64,000 nucleotides of DNA. It comes from JAWWPY01 sp963822825 (GTDB lineage Bacteria > Actinomycetota > Actinomycetes > Streptosporangiales > Streptosporangiaceae). Made by a program: the position numbers and the translations under genes. The notes beneath the pieces are model-generated. The model saw only the letters and a list, made by a program, of their open reading frames with translations. It made no database searches and was not told where the DNA came from. The stretch is taken from the NCBI GenBank assembly GCA_963822825.1, contig CAWGIW010000011.1:124001-188000 (forward strand), written 5' to 3'. This document shows positions 29,300-38,527 of the stretch, in pieces. The number at the start of each line of letters is the position of its first letter. Position 1 is the stretch's first letter.

Positions 29300-30076
29300 T
29301 TGAGTGACTTGCTGTTGCTGACCAGCGTCGCCGAGCCGGCCGCGGAAATCCTGCCTTCGCTAGCCCTGCTGCTGCATGCGGTCCGCCTCGCGCCCGCCGA
29401 AGCGCCGTCGCTCGCGGACTCGCCGCCGGCCGACGCAGTGCTGGTGGACGCGCGCCGTGACCTCGCTCAGGCCAAGGTTCTCTGCCACCTGCTGCGTACC
29501 GCCAGCCCGGACGGACCACTGCTGGTCATCGTAACCGAGGGTGGCCTCGCCGCGATCACCGCCGAGTGGGGCGCCGACGACGTAATCCTGCACACCGCTG
29601 GACCTGCTGAGGTGGAGACGAGATTGCGGCTCGCCATCGGCCGCCAGGCGAGCCGGGCCCCATCCACGCCGGACGAGATCCGCTCCGGTGATCTCGCGAT
29701 CGACGAGGCCACCTATACCGCCCGGCTGCGCGGCCGGGCGCTTGACCTGACCTTCAAGGAATTCGAGCTGCTCAAGTTCCTCGCCCAGCACCCGGGCCGC
29801 GTCTTTACCAGGGCACACCTGCTGCAAGAGGTCTGGGGATATGACTACTTCGGCGGCACCCGGACGGTTGACGTGCACGTGCGCAGGCTACGGGCCAAAC
29901 TCGGCGTGGAATACGAGGCGCTGATCGGGACGGTCCGCAACGTTGGATACCGTTTCGTGCCGGCCAAGATCGGCGAGGACGGCCGGGCTCCGCACGGCGT
30001 GCGCCCTCCGGAGACCGACCCCGCCGCTGACGCGGAGGAGCCAAGGGAGGCCAGCGCTGCGCCCGCCGAGCGGTGA
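29300..30076 (+). CDS. glnR: nitrogen response regulator GlnR
   Basis: An orphan OmpR-type regulator of 258 residues controlling nitrogen assimilation genes. The receiver (LLLLTSVAEPAAEILPSLALLLH, AVLVDARRDLAQAKVLCHLLR, VIVTEGGLAAITAEWGADDVIL) is the atypical GlnR receiver. The winged helix (LDLTFKEFELLKFLAQHPGRVF, YFGGTRTVDVHVRRLRAKLG, IGTVRNVGYRFV) is strongly GlnR-like. The TTG at 29300 lies 8 bases after GGAGG and gives the family N-terminus; a GTG at 29291 is possible. mshD follows with a GTGA overlap. No typical phosphorylation triad is complete, as known for GlnR. Confidence 0.93.
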   Translation: MSDLLLLTSVAEPAAEILPSLALLLHAVRLAPAEAPSLADSPPADAVLVDARRDLAQAKVLCHLLRTASPDGPLLVIVTEGGLAAITAEWGADDVILHTAGPAEVETRLRLAIGRQASRAPSTPDEIRSGDLAIDEATYTARLRGRALDLTFKEFELLKFLAQHPGRVFTRAHLLQEVWGYDYFGGTRTVDVHVRRLRAKLGVEYEALIGTVRNVGYRFVPAKIGEDGRAPHGVRPPETDPAADAEEPREASAAPAER

Positions 30077-31070
30077 CGAGGCGCGGCCCGGGACCTCCGG
30101 GGCGAGCGAGGCGGGCGGACCGGGCGGCCACGACCTGGCGCAGATCGGCGAGCAGGTCCGGATCCGCGTGGCGGGCCCGATCAGCCGGCCGCAGGCGGAC
30201 GAAGTCCTGCTCCTGGTCGCCGCCGCCACCGGCCAGGACAACGTCAGCCCGCTCTCCGAGCACGTCCTGCTCCACCTGCGGTACGGCGGGGACCCCGAGG
30301 CCCGCAACCTGCTCCTGACCCGGGGCGCCGAGCTGGCCGGGTATGCCCACCTGGATCCGACCGACCCGGTCGAGGGCCCGAGCGGGGAACTGGTCGTTCA
30401 CCCGGCGTACCGCCGTCACGGGCTCGGCCTCGCCCTCACCCGCGCGCTGCTGGCCGAGGCCGGGCCGCGGCCGCTCCGGCTCTGGGCGCACGGTGATCTG
30501 CCCGCGGCGGACGCGCTGGCCCGCGCCGCCGGATTCGAGCGGGTGCGCGCGCTCTGGACGATGCGCCGCCCGCTGTTGGCCCCCCTCAGGGAACCCCAGA
30601 TCGCCGACGGCATCACGATCCGCACCTTCCGGGTCGGCCAGGACGAGGAATCCTGGCTCGCCCTCAACGGCAAGGCGTTCGCCAGCCACCCCGAGCAGGG
30701 TGCCTGGACGCGCGCCGACCTCGATCTCCGCGAACGCGAGTCCTGGTTCGACCCGGATGGCTTCTTCCTGGCCGAGCGCGGCGGACGACTGGTGGGCTTC
30801 CACTGGACCAAGGTCCATGGCAGCCAACCCGGGGCACCCGCGCATGGCCACGAGGCGATCGGCGAGGTCTACGTGGTGGGCGTCGATCCTGGGGAGCAAG
30901 GCACCGGGCTGGGCCGCGCGCTGACCCTGATCGGGCTGCGCTACCTCCGGGCTCGCGGCCTTCCCGAGGTCATGCTGTATGTGGACGAGGAGAATGTCGC
31001 GGCGGTCCGGCTGTACGAATCGTTGGGCTTCACGCACTGGGATACCGACATCATGTTCCGGCACCCGTAA
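30073..31070 (+). CDS. mshD: mycothiol synthase (probable frameshift at the start)
   Basis: Acetylates Cys-GlcN-Ins in the last step of mycothiol synthesis. It has two GNAT domains. The first has SPLSEHVLLHLRYGG and GELVVHPAYRRHGLGLAL; the second has WLALNGKAFASHPEQGAW, ESWFDPDGFFLAE, EVYVVGVDPGEQGTGLGRALT and MLYVDEENVAAVRLYESLGF. The natural GTG start overlaps the glnR stop but is in another frame, so an indel just after it is likely; the first in-frame alternative is GTG 30168, which would drop some residues. The length is then about 331 residues. Mycothiol confirms an actinomycete host. Confidence 0.92.
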
Positions 31071-31164
31071 AGCGCGTGGATCACGTGCCCGCTGTTTACC
31101 GGCGGGCGAATACGTTAAGTGAAATCCGATTACTCAGCGCAACGAGTTACCGCGGGGAACGTGC

Positions 31165-31338
31165 TCAATCCCCGGTGCGGGAAACGCGTGATACCGACGC
31201 GATCCCCAGAACCGCATCCAGCTCTTCCGCGGTGAGTGGCCTATCGCTCACCGCCACCGCGCTGAGCACCTCGGCATAGAGCTCGATCTCGTCGAGTGCG
31301 ACGCGGTCGGGGACGCGAAGATCGAGATGCTCCCGCAC
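31165..31338 (-). CDS. 57-residue conserved-looking hypothetical protein
   Basis: The GTG at 31338 follows GGAGG by 8 bases and gives VREHLDLRVPDRVALDEIEL followed by YAEVLSAVAVSDRPLTAEEL. The product is acidic and probably helical, with a hydrophobic-acidic pattern and no membrane segment. Short proteins of this pattern occur in actinomycetes, but I cannot name a family. A longer version from ATG 31410 is possible. It is convergent with mshD. Confidence 0.6.
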   Translation of the reverse strand: MREHLDLRVPDRVALDEIELYAEVLSAVAVSDRPLTAEELDAVLGIASVSRVSRTGD

Positions 31339-31533
31339 CGCGCCCACCTCCTCGCCCAGCCGATTCGCGGACCTTGGCTCAAGGCTACGGCGCGACTCCA
31401 CGCCCCGCATGACCCATCAGGGTCATTTCCTGGACCATCCTCGAGTGTGATTTTACCCAGTTCACCGGTAACAATTCCAAGAAGTTGCCGACCACCGGTA
31501 TCCAGACGCGGTAGCACATCCTCCGCGCGGGGC

Positions 31534-32076
31534 CTAATAACCTGCGAGTTCACTCCAGACGGCGTCCCGATGCCGCGCTGCGCGGCGCACATATCGGGCA
31601 GCCGTATTGGCAAACGAGTCGCGGTCCTCGGCGGTCAGTTCGCGCACGATCCGGCCCGGCACGCCGGCCACCAGGACGCCCGCCGGGATCTGCTGGCCCG
31701 GCCGGATCACCGTGCCCGCCGCCACCAGCGAGCCGGCCCCGATGCGCGACCGGCCCAGCACCACCGCCCCGATCCCGATGAGCGCGCCCGCCTCCACATG
31801 AGCCCCGTGCACGGTGGCCCGGTGCCCGACGGACACCCGCTCGCCAAGGATCACCGGCTCGCCCGGATCGACGTGCAGGCAGCAGAGGTCCTGGATGTTG
31901 CACTCCGCGCCGACCACTATCTCGTCGTCGTCGGCCCTCAGCACCGACCCATACCAGATGCTGGCGCTCCGGCCCACGGCCACCCGGCCGGCCAATACCG
32001 CTCCGGGGGCGATCCACGCCTCCGGATGGACCGCCGGGGCGATGCCATCGATCGACCCAATCAGGCTCATCCTCAT
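31534..32076 (-). CDS. gamma-class carbonic anhydrase-like protein
   Basis: A 180-residue left-handed beta-helix with hexapeptide repeats: WIAPGAVLAGRVAVGRSASIWYGSVLRAD, CNIQDLCCLHVD, VSVGHRATVHGAHVEAGALIGIGAVV. The three histidines (CLH, GHR, VHG) match the metal ligands of the gamma-carbonic anhydrase family (YrdA/PaaY type). Enzyme activity is likely but not certain, since many relatives are inactive until oxidised. Its ATG overlaps the stop of the small CxxC ORF upstream. Confidence 0.9.
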   Translation of the reverse strand: MRMSLIGSIDGIAPAVHPEAWIAPGAVLAGRVAVGRSASIWYGSVLRADDDEIVVGAECNIQDLCCLHVDPGEPVILGERVSVGHRATVHGAHVEAGALIGIGAVVLGRSRIGAGSLVAAGTVIRPGQQIPAGVLVAGVPGRIVRELTAEDRDSFANTAARYVRRAARHRDAVWSELAGY

Positions 32077-32294
32077 CGGGCACCTCCCCGCAGCGGATAT
32101 TCACGGCATATTTCGCATCTCCGGGCCGAGGCCGGTAACTCGGCTGAGCCTGCCTCAATCCCGGTATGCTCAGCCATCACCTCATCATGGGATGCCGCAC
32201 AATCAGGGCAAAACGGGACAGTCGTTCGTTTCGGTTGCGCGCGAGGCTGTTCAGGACAAGAGTCGAGCCCGTTGTATCTGCACCTCAAGACCAC
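32073..32294 (-). CDS. small protein with two CxxC motifs (possible zinc ribbon)
   Basis: A 73-residue frame containing VPFCPDCAASHDEVMAEHTG and ASARRCEICREYPL, two CxxC knuckles about 34 residues apart, as in zinc ribbons. Its stop overlaps the gamma-carbonic anhydrase start (ATGA), supporting translation. A shorter version from ATG 32177 would keep only the second CxxC. No family recognised. Confidence 0.4.
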   Translation of the reverse strand: MVLRCRYNGLDSCPEQPRAQPKRTTVPFCPDCAASHDEVMAEHTGIEAGSAELPASARRCEICREYPLRGGAR

Positions 32295-32385
32295 CTAGCC
32301 ACGATCCCGTCCCATCTCAGGGAACTCGCCCGCGCCACTTTCGGGCACGGCGGCTACCTGCCTGACCCACTTCACGGGTGACACC

Positions 32386-33522
32386 ATGACCGAGCACACT
32401 GATCTCATACCTGACCTTGACTCTGAAGACGCGTTCGAAGTACAGATGCGTGGCTACAGCCGCCGTCAGGTCAACGAATTCGTCGCCCGCTCCCGCAGCC
32501 AGACACGCGACCTCGAGGAGCGGCTGTCCCGCTCACTTGACGAGGTCGAGCGGCTTAGGCTGGAACTGTCCGCGAGCCGCCAGAAGGCGGAGGACAGCAA
32601 GCCGGCCTATGAAGAGGTCAGCGAGCGGATGGGCCAGATCCTCAAGCTCGCCGACGACGAGGCGCGGGCGCAGAAGGCCCGTGCGCTCGAAGAAATCGCC
32701 AAGCTCCGCGCCGATGCCAAGCAAGAGACAGACAGGTTCAAGGCGGAGGCCCGGGAGCAGACCGAGCGGATGCTGGCCGCGGCCCAGGAGCAGGCCGAGA
32801 ACGCCATCGCCAGCGCACGGGCCGAGGCGGACAAGACGCGCACCAGTGCGCGCACCGAGGCGGACCACACCATCTCCGAGGCCCAGAAGAAGTCTGAGAA
32901 CGCGGTCGCCGCGGCCAAGGCGCAGGCCAAGCAGATGCTCGACGAAGCCACGGCCCGCGCCACCGCGATCCATGACGGGGCGGAACGTCGCCTCAACTTG
33001 CTGGTGGCCAGGCACACGGAGACCCTCAGGCGGCTCACCGAGGTCCGCGACGTGGTCACCAACCTGGTCGCGGGCGAGGCCGCCCGCGGATCGCTGGAGG
33101 ATGAGGTCGCGAGGTCCGTGGCCAGCGCGATCTCCGGTTCCGGCACGGGCGGGGCGGCGGCTGGCACCCGGCCGGGCGGGACGGATGGCAGGCACGCGCC
33201 GGGTGCGGCCGCGGCGTCCCCGTCGCCCCAGACCGGGCCGGCCAGTACGCGTAACGCCACGCGGGCAGGCGACCAGGAGCCCCAGCCGGCGACCCAGGCA
33301 CCGGAACGGGCCGGGCAGGATCCGGGCCATGGCGCAGCCGATGCCCCGGCCACTTCGGTGCGGCCCGGAAACCGGGTCGGCCCGCCCGCGCAGGCCGACC
33401 GGGCCAGCGACCCGAGCCAGTCAGTGAAGGCCGACTCGCCGGTCGCCCCGCGCGGCGTGCCCCCCCGCGGGGGCACCCCGGGCCGCGGCGCGGGCAGCGA
33501 CCCGGCTGACCCGGCGAGCTGA
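32386..33522 (+). CDS. DivIVA-domain coiled-coil protein
   Basis: A 378-residue cytoskeletal-type protein. The N-terminal DivIVA-like segment (FEVQMRGYSRRQVNEFVARS, residues 17-36) is followed by about 200 residues of heptad-type coiled coil rich in Ala, Glu, Lys and Arg (LEERLSRSLDEVERLRLELS, then ATARATAIHDGAERR). A disordered Pro/Gly/Ala tail runs from about residue 245. It resembles the DivIVA/FilP/Scy group that organises polar growth in actinomycetes; which member it is cannot be told. The start has TGACACC before ATG and no strong ribosome site. Confidence 0.82.
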   Translation: MTEHTDLIPDLDSEDAFEVQMRGYSRRQVNEFVARSRSQTRDLEERLSRSLDEVERLRLELSASRQKAEDSKPAYEEVSERMGQILKLADDEARAQKARALEEIAKLRADAKQETDRFKAEAREQTERMLAAAQEQAENAIASARAEADKTRTSARTEADHTISEAQKKSENAVAAAKAQAKQMLDEATARATAIHDGAERRLNLLVARHTETLRRLTEVRDVVTNLVAGEAARGSLEDEVARSVASAISGSGTGGAAAGTRPGGTDGRHAPGAAAASPSPQTGPASTRNATRAGDQEPQPATQAPERAGQDPGHGAADAPATSVRPGNRVGPPAQADRASDPSQSVKADSPVAPRGVPPRGGTPGRGAGSDPADPAS

Positions 33523-33589
33523 CCGCATCACCGAATAGCGAGTAGACCGACCACCGCGGCCTGCGGCGGCCGGACGGGCGTCCCCGGGT

Positions 33590-34519
33590 TCACGAGGACA
33601 GCGCGTCCAGCCGCCGCAGGATCACGCCCTCGCGCAGCGCCCATGGGCAGATGTCCAGGTCGGTCAAGCCGAACAAGTCCATGGCCGCGTCCGCGACGAT
33701 CGCGCCTGCCACGAGTTGCGGGGCGCGGCCGTGGGACACGCCGGGAAGGCCCGCCCGCTCCTGCGCGGTCATCTTGGCCAGCCGCTCGGCCAGCCCGGTC
33801 ACGTCCGCGTGGCTCACCACGCGCCTGACGTAGAAGCCCTCGCTGGACGGCGCGGCGCCGGCGATCCTGGCCAGCTGGCGGAAGGTCTTGGAGGTGGCAA
33901 CGGCCCGGTCGGGCAGGCCATCGCGCATCACCTCACCCGCTCTCCTGGCTATCTCCGTGCGCACATGCTTACGCAGCCGCCGGACCTCGCCGGGCGGCGG
34001 CGGGTCCGCGGTGAACCAGTCACGGGTGAGCCGGCCGGCGCCGAGCGGCAGGGAGATGGCCACGTCGGGCTCCTCATCCACGCCCGAGGCGATCTCCAGC
34101 GAGCCGCCGCCGATGTCGAGCATCAGCATCTTCCCCGACGACCAGCCGAACCAGCGCCGAACCGCGAGGAACGTCAGCCGGGACTCATCCTCCCCGGGAA
34201 GCACCTGGATGTCGGCTTGCGTCTCGGTGCGGATGCGGGCCAGCACCTCGTCCCCGTTGGTCGCGTCCCGGACGGCGGAGGTGGCGAAGGCGAGCAGTTC
34301 CTCCACCCCCTTGTCCTCGGCGATCTGGAGAGCCTCGACCACGAAGGCCCGCAACTGCTTCTCGCCCCCCGGGGACAGGTGGTTGCCGTCCACCAGGTGC
34401 TCGTTAAGGCGCAGTTCGCCCTTGTGCGAGAACACGGGGGTCGGGCGCGCACCCCCGTACGCGTCCACCACCAGGAAGTGGACTGTGTTGGATCCCACGT
34501 CGAGGACACCAAGTCGCAT
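33590..34519 (-). CDS. exopolyphosphatase / pppGpp phosphohydrolase family protein (Ppx/GppA)
   Basis: A 309-residue ASKHA-fold phosphatase: MRLGVLDVGSNTVHFLVVDAYGG (phosphate 1), EELLAFATSAVRDATNGDEVL, LMLDIGGGSLEIASG (phosphate 2), SLPLGAGRLTRDWF. This is the short Ppx form common in actinomycetes, lacking the C-terminal HD domain, so polyphosphate or pppGpp hydrolysis is expected. It is divergent from the DUF427 gene with about 60 bases between them. Confidence 0.92.
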   Translation of the reverse strand: MRLGVLDVGSNTVHFLVVDAYGGARPTPVFSHKGELRLNEHLVDGNHLSPGGEKQLRAFVVEALQIAEDKGVEELLAFATSAVRDATNGDEVLARIRTETQADIQVLPGEDESRLTFLAVRRWFGWSSGKMLMLDIGGGSLEIASGVDEEPDVAISLPLGAGRLTRDWFTADPPPPGEVRRLRKHVRTEIARRAGEVMRDGLPDRAVATSKTFRQLARIAGAAPSSEGFYVRRVVSHADVTGLAERLAKMTAQERAGLPGVSHGRAPQLVAGAIVADAAMDLFGLTDLDICPWALREGVILRRLDALSS

Positions 34520-34580
34520 ACATTGACGCTACTCAACGGGGGGACTGAGCGATCACACCAGCGGCGAAACGGAGGCAGTA

Positions 34581-35330
34581 ATGGCCAAATCCGCGGGCCG
34601 GGTCCGCTCGGAGCCCGGTCGCAAGCGTGTCCGCGCGTACCTGGCGGGCGAACTGGTCGCTGACACCATGCACCCGGTCCTGGTCTGGGAATGGCCGTAC
34701 TTCCCGGTCTACTACATCCCGGCCGGCGACATCCGGGCCAAGCTGGTTCCGGCCGGTACCACCGAGCACTCGCCGAGCCGGGGGGACGCGGAGATTTACC
34801 ACGTCAAGGTGGCAGGCGCCACCGCCGACAACGCCGCCCGCCGGTACCCGGACTCCCCGCTGGAGGAACTGCGAGAGACGGTGCGGCTGGACTGGGCCGC
34901 GATGAGCGAGTGGTTCGAGGAGGACGAGCCGGTCTACACCCACCCGCGCGATCCCTACACGCGGGTGGACATCCTGGTCAGCTCCCGGCACGTCCGGATT
35001 GAGGTCGACGGCGTCACCGTGGCCGACTCCCGCCAGCCCCGGATCCTGTTCGAGACCGGCCTGCCGCCCCGCTACTACCTGCCGCTCACCGACACCCGGA
35101 TGGACCTGCTGCGGCCCTCGGCCAGCGAGTCGCATTGCCCCTACAAGGGCACCGCGGCGTACTGGTCGGTGGACAGCGGGCCGCGGGTGCACGAGGACAT
35201 CGTGTGGATCTACCGCACCCCGCTGCCGGAGAGCCAGAAGATCGCCGGCCTGGCCTGCTTCTACAACGAGAAGGTGGACGTCTACCTGGACGGCGAGTTG
35301 CAGGCCCGGCCGGTCACGCACTTCAGCTGA
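34581..35330 (+). CDS. DUF427 family protein, two domains
   Basis: A 249-residue protein with two DUF427 repeats. The first has PVLVWEWPYFPVYYIPAGDI, the second VTVADSRQPRILFETGLPPRYYLPLTD with CPYKGTAAYWSV and ACFYNEKVDVYLDGE. The W/Y-rich sandwich is typical; the function is unknown. GGAGG lies 8 bases before ATG 34581. It is convergent with the alcohol dehydrogenase gene. Confidence 0.9.
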   Translation: MAKSAGRVRSEPGRKRVRAYLAGELVADTMHPVLVWEWPYFPVYYIPAGDIRAKLVPAGTTEHSPSRGDAEIYHVKVAGATADNAARRYPDSPLEELRETVRLDWAAMSEWFEEDEPVYTHPRDPYTRVDILVSSRHVRIEVDGVTVADSRQPRILFETGLPPRYYLPLTDTRMDLLRPSASESHCPYKGTAAYWSVDSGPRVHEDIVWIYRTPLPESQKIAGLACFYNEKVDVYLDGELQARPVTHFS

Positions 35331-35367
35331 ACGGGCGGCGGGCCAGGCCGCCTGGTCCCGCCGCTGG

Positions 35368-36366
35368 TCACATCGACAGGACCGCGGCGCCATGCACGCG
35401 GTCCGCGGCGAGATCAGTCAGCGCCTGGTCCGCCTGGCTGAACGGGTACGGGGTCGTGGTGACCGCGATGTGCAGCCGCTCCGCCAGCCTGAGGAAGTCG
35501 GCCGCGTCGCCCCGCGTGTTCGACGTGACACTGCGCACGGTCCGCTCCTGGAACAGGTGCTTCTCGTAGTTGAGCGGCGGGATGTCGGTCAGGTAGATGC
35601 CGGCGATCGCGAGAGTGCCGCCCCGGTCGAGCGCGGCCAGGGCGGCGGGCACCAGCGTGCCGACCGGGGCGAACAGGATGGCCGAGTTGAGCGGCTCGGG
35701 CGCTGGGTCTTCGGAACCCTGCGCCGAGGCCGCGCCCAGGGACAGCGCGAGCTCCCGGGCCGCCGCCTCCCGGGTGAACACGTGCACGGCCGCGCCCTGG
35801 GCGATGGCGATCTGCGCGGCGAGGTGCGCGGAACCGCCGAAGCCGTAGATGCCGAGGGTGCCGCCCGGCGGCAGTTCGGCCCGCCGCAACGCGCGGTATC
35901 CGATGATCCCGGCGCACAGCAGCGGCGCGACTTCGGAGTCGCTGAACCCCTCCGGTAGCGGGTGCGCGAACGCGTCGGCGACCACCAGGTACTCGGCGTA
36001 GCCACCGTGGTAGTCCCACCCGGTGTAGACCGACGCGGGGCACAGATTCTCGGCGCCACGGCGGCAGTACGGGCAGGAGCCGTCGGTCCCGCCGAGCCAG
36101 GCGGCCCCGACGCGGTCACCGGGCTTGAACCTGAGCGCGCCGGGCCCGGTCTCGACGACCTCACCCACCACCTCGTGCCCGGGCGTGATGTCGGGCGCCT
36201 TGGGGGGCAGGTCACCCTCGGCGAGATGCAGGTCGGTCCGGCAGACACCGCAGCGGCGGACCTTGATGAGCAGCTGGCCGGGCCCGGGCTCGGGAACCGG
36301 CCGGTCGATCAGCCGGAGCGGGCCAGTGGCCACCGCCCCGGGCTGGTGGACCACCCATGCGCGCAT
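35368..36366 (-). CDS. zinc-dependent alcohol dehydrogenase family protein
   Basis: A 332-residue medium-chain dehydrogenase. Catalytic zinc ligands lie in CGVCRTDLHLAEGDLP and TPGHEVVGEV. The structural-zinc lobe has CPYCRRGAENLC with some spacing change. The NAD(P) motif is LGIYGFGGSAHLAAQIA. NYEKHLFQERTVRSVTSNTR and the order of motifs match the propanol-preferring AdhP-like group. Substrate is not predictable. Confidence 0.92.
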   Translation of the reverse strand: MRAWVVHQPGAVATGPLRLIDRPVPEPGPGQLLIKVRRCGVCRTDLHLAEGDLPPKAPDITPGHEVVGEVVETGPGALRFKPGDRVGAAWLGGTDGSCPYCRRGAENLCPASVYTGWDYHGGYAEYLVVADAFAHPLPEGFSDSEVAPLLCAGIIGYRALRRAELPPGGTLGIYGFGGSAHLAAQIAIAQGAAVHVFTREAAARELALSLGAASAQGSEDPAPEPLNSAILFAPVGTLVPAALAALDRGGTLAIAGIYLTDIPPLNYEKHLFQERTVRSVTSNTRGDAADFLRLAERLHIAVTTTPYPFSQADQALTDLAADRVHGAAVLSM

Positions 36367-36398
36367 GTACTTACGTTACGGGGCCGGGCGGGCATCGG

Positions 36399-36977
36399 TC
36401 AGCGGGCGGGCTCTGCGCCCGACCGGGTGAAGCGGGCCACGACAGACACGGTAGCGAGGCCTTTCAGCATGCCCATCTGGTTCCAGGTCATGTTGAAACT
36501 CGCCCGGTCCACCTCGACGTCCGCGCTCAGGGTGACCGCATCGGGGGTGGCTTCGATCACCGTCGCGGTGAAGTCGAGCGGCCGGGTGGTCCCGCCCGCC
36601 GTCAGGTCGCCGGAGGCCGTCACCGTGCGGCCTGCCCGTGTCGCCCGCCGTACGTCCAGGATGATCTGGGGATGGGCCTGCGCGTCGAAGAAATCCGGCG
36701 ACTTCAGGTGCTTGTCCCGCTTGGCGTTTTTCGTGTTCAGCGACGCCGCGCCGATCTCCAGCCGACCGTGCGCCGAGCCGTCCGGGAGGATCTCCGCGCT
36801 CCCGGCGAGCTCGGAGAACGTGCCGCGCACGGTGGCCAGGCCCCACGCGGTCTTGTGCCGGAAGGCCGCCGACGACTGCGCGGCATCCAGCGACCAGTTG
36901 CTCGGCCCGGCGAGCGCGCTGTCGAGCGCGTCCTCGGCGGCCGCCTGGACCTGCGGTTGTCCGTCTGCTGTGGTCAT
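36399..36977 (-). CDS. YceI family lipid-binding protein
   Basis: A 192-residue YceI-type lipocalin-like barrel: NWSLDAAQSSAAFRHKTAWGLATVRGTF, LNTKNAKRDKHLKSPDFFDAQAHPQIIL, SFNMTWNQMGMLKG. No signal peptide is seen, so it is probably cytoplasmic. Family members bind isoprenoid or amide lipids. It is divergent from the MarR regulator across about 135 bases containing an inverted repeat, so regulation by that protein is likely. Confidence 0.9.
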   Translation of the reverse strand: MTTADGQPQVQAAAEDALDSALAGPSNWSLDAAQSSAAFRHKTAWGLATVRGTFSELAGSAEILPDGSAHGRLEIGAASLNTKNAKRDKHLKSPDFFDAQAHPQIILDVRRATRAGRTVTASGDLTAGGTTRPLDFTATVIEATPDAVTLSADVEVDRASFNMTWNQMGMLKGLATVSVVARFTRSGAEPAR

Positions 36978-37053
36978 GGTGTGGGTGCCTCCCTCGGCTG
37001 GCCCGCGCGCTGGCGCTGCCCTTCGGAGTTTCTGGGGCGGTGAAATTTACTAT

Positions 37054-37081
37054 CACGATATTACCGAACGTAATAATCGTG
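37054..37081. promoter_or_regulatory. inverted repeat, probable MarR operator
   Basis: CACGATATTAC and GTAATAATCGTG face each other around a 5-base centre, with one extra base in the right arm, in an AT-rich patch of the yceI-marR divergent promoter. The size and position fit a MarR-family operator controlling both genes. Confidence 0.65.
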
Positions 37082-37111
37082 TCAACTTAACCACCCAGGT
37101 ACTCTGAACTG

Positions 37112-37639
37112 GTGGAACTGGATCAGGCGGCGGAACAGGTGGCGGTGGCTGCCTACGAGAGCGCCGATCCGGTCTCGGGCCTTAGTGATCTCGCGGACCT
37201 CGATGAGACCGAACGTCGGCGGGCGCTGGTCGCTCAGACCGCGCGCTTCGCCGCGGCCTTCCTCCGGTGGACCGACCGGCGATCCTGCGGCGGGCTAACC
37301 TACGCCCAGCTGCGGCTTCTCGAAGCACTGCACTGCGGCGGCCCAGCCATCATGCGCGAACTCGGTGTGCAACTGGGAGTCAGCCCCCGGAACATGACCG
37401 CCATGGTCGATGCGCTGGAGGAGGCCCGGCTCGTGGTCCGGCGCCCGCATCCGACTGACCGCCGGGCTACCCTGGTCGAACTCTCGCCGGCCGGGGACAG
37501 GGAAGCCGAGCAGGCTCTGGCGCCCCGGCTCGATGCGATGGCGGAACTCTTCGAGGTGTTCTCTCTCGAGGAGCAGCAGCAGTTTTTCGCCGCGCTCAAC
37601 CGCCTGGTGGAGACGATCGACGCCCGCCAGCCAGGCTGA
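37112..37639 (+). CDS. MarR-family transcriptional regulator
   Basis: A 175-residue MarR protein: LTYAQLRLLEALHCGGPAIMRELGVQLGVSPRNMTAMVDALEEARLVVRRPHPTDRRATLVELSPAG is the winged helix with its DxR wing. The flanking helices form the dimer region. It starts at GTG 37112, 30 bases from the inverted repeat. It probably represses itself and the divergent yceI gene; the ligand is unknown. Confidence 0.9.
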   Translation: MELDQAAEQVAVAAYESADPVSGLSDLADLDETERRRALVAQTARFAAAFLRWTDRRSCGGLTYAQLRLLEALHCGGPAIMRELGVQLGVSPRNMTAMVDALEEARLVVRRPHPTDRRATLVELSPAGDREAEQALAPRLDAMAELFEVFSLEEQQQFFAALNRLVETIDARQPG

Positions 37640-37675
37640 CCGCGCTAGGGCGGGCCGGCCGGAGGGGCCGCCCCG

Positions 37676-38299
37676 TCACGGGGTCGGGCTCAGCGCGGCG
37701 AACCAGCGGCCCGAGTCGCTCCAGACCTCAGTCACCGTCAGGCCGGCGGTGAGGCCGACAGTGCCGATCTGATCGGCGCCGATCCACGCCCACGGGAACC
37801 AGTCGCTCAGCTTGCCCCCATGCCTCAGCCGGACACGCTCGCACAGCAGGGACGCACCGGGCGGCTCCACCTCGACCAGCGCCCGTCCGCCCGGCATGAT
37901 CAGCTCGGCGACCCGGCGCAACAGCGCGCCCGGGTCCCCGCCGATCCCGATATTCCCGTCGGCCAGCAGCAACGTCGCCCAGCGCCCCGTTCCTGGCACG
38001 GCGCCGAAGACGTCCCGGCGCAGGGCGAGCGCCCCGGACCACCGGGCGAGCCACACGGCGTAGGGAGTGACGTCGATGCCCAGGGCCGGAACCCCGCGCT
38101 CGGCCAGCGCCACCGTCAGGCGTCCGGGCCCGGACCCGACATCCAGGGTGTGCCCCTGGCAACGGTCCAGAATCGATCCGTCACCCGGCAGGGTGCGCGT
38201 CCACTCGTCGGCCTTGAGCGGGGTCCGGCGGCCATCTGCGTGCTCGATCTCCGGCCGGGCCAGGCCAGCCAGCGCGTCCTCATAGAGCTCACCGAGCAC
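37676..38299 (-). CDS. class I SAM-dependent methyltransferase
   Basis: A 207-residue Rossmann methyltransferase: GHTLDVGSGPGRLTVALAERG (motif I), ALGIDVTPYAVWLARW (motif II), RWATLLLADGNIGIGGDPGALLRRVAELIMPGGRALVEVEPPG. The GTG start is preceded by GGAGGAGGTGA. It is divergent from the two-component operon. In other actinomycetes such genes accompany the sugar-transfer genes found downstream here; the acceptor is unknown. Confidence 0.87.
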   Translation of the reverse strand: MLGELYEDALAGLARPEIEHADGRRTPLKADEWTRTLPGDGSILDRCQGHTLDVGSGPGRLTVALAERGVPALGIDVTPYAVWLARWSGALALRRDVFGAVPGTGRWATLLLADGNIGIGGDPGALLRRVAELIMPGGRALVEVEPPGASLLCERVRLRHGGKLSDWFPWAWIGADQIGTVGLTAGLTVTEVWSDSGRWFAALSPTP

Positions 38300-38527
38300 G
38301 AGGTCACCTCCTCCGCAGCGCGTACGGGCAGTCCGGCGGCGAAAAGCCTAGCTTCCGGCGGCGTCCCGGGGGTCGGGTTACCCTTACGTTCCGGTGACGG
38401 AATGATCCCAGATCTCCTCGCGCGCCACGTTACGGCCTTAAGTTGGCATTGTGACCAGGAATTTCGTATGCAACGGATGGACCTTCGCCAGTCCGGCACG
38501 GCTGCGCTGGCGCCGGAGGGTGACATT

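Noticed and set aside
37820..38527. Upstream extension of the response regulator frame
   Set aside because: It runs antisense to the methyltransferase; the receiver starts just after GTG 38528, which has a good ribosome site.
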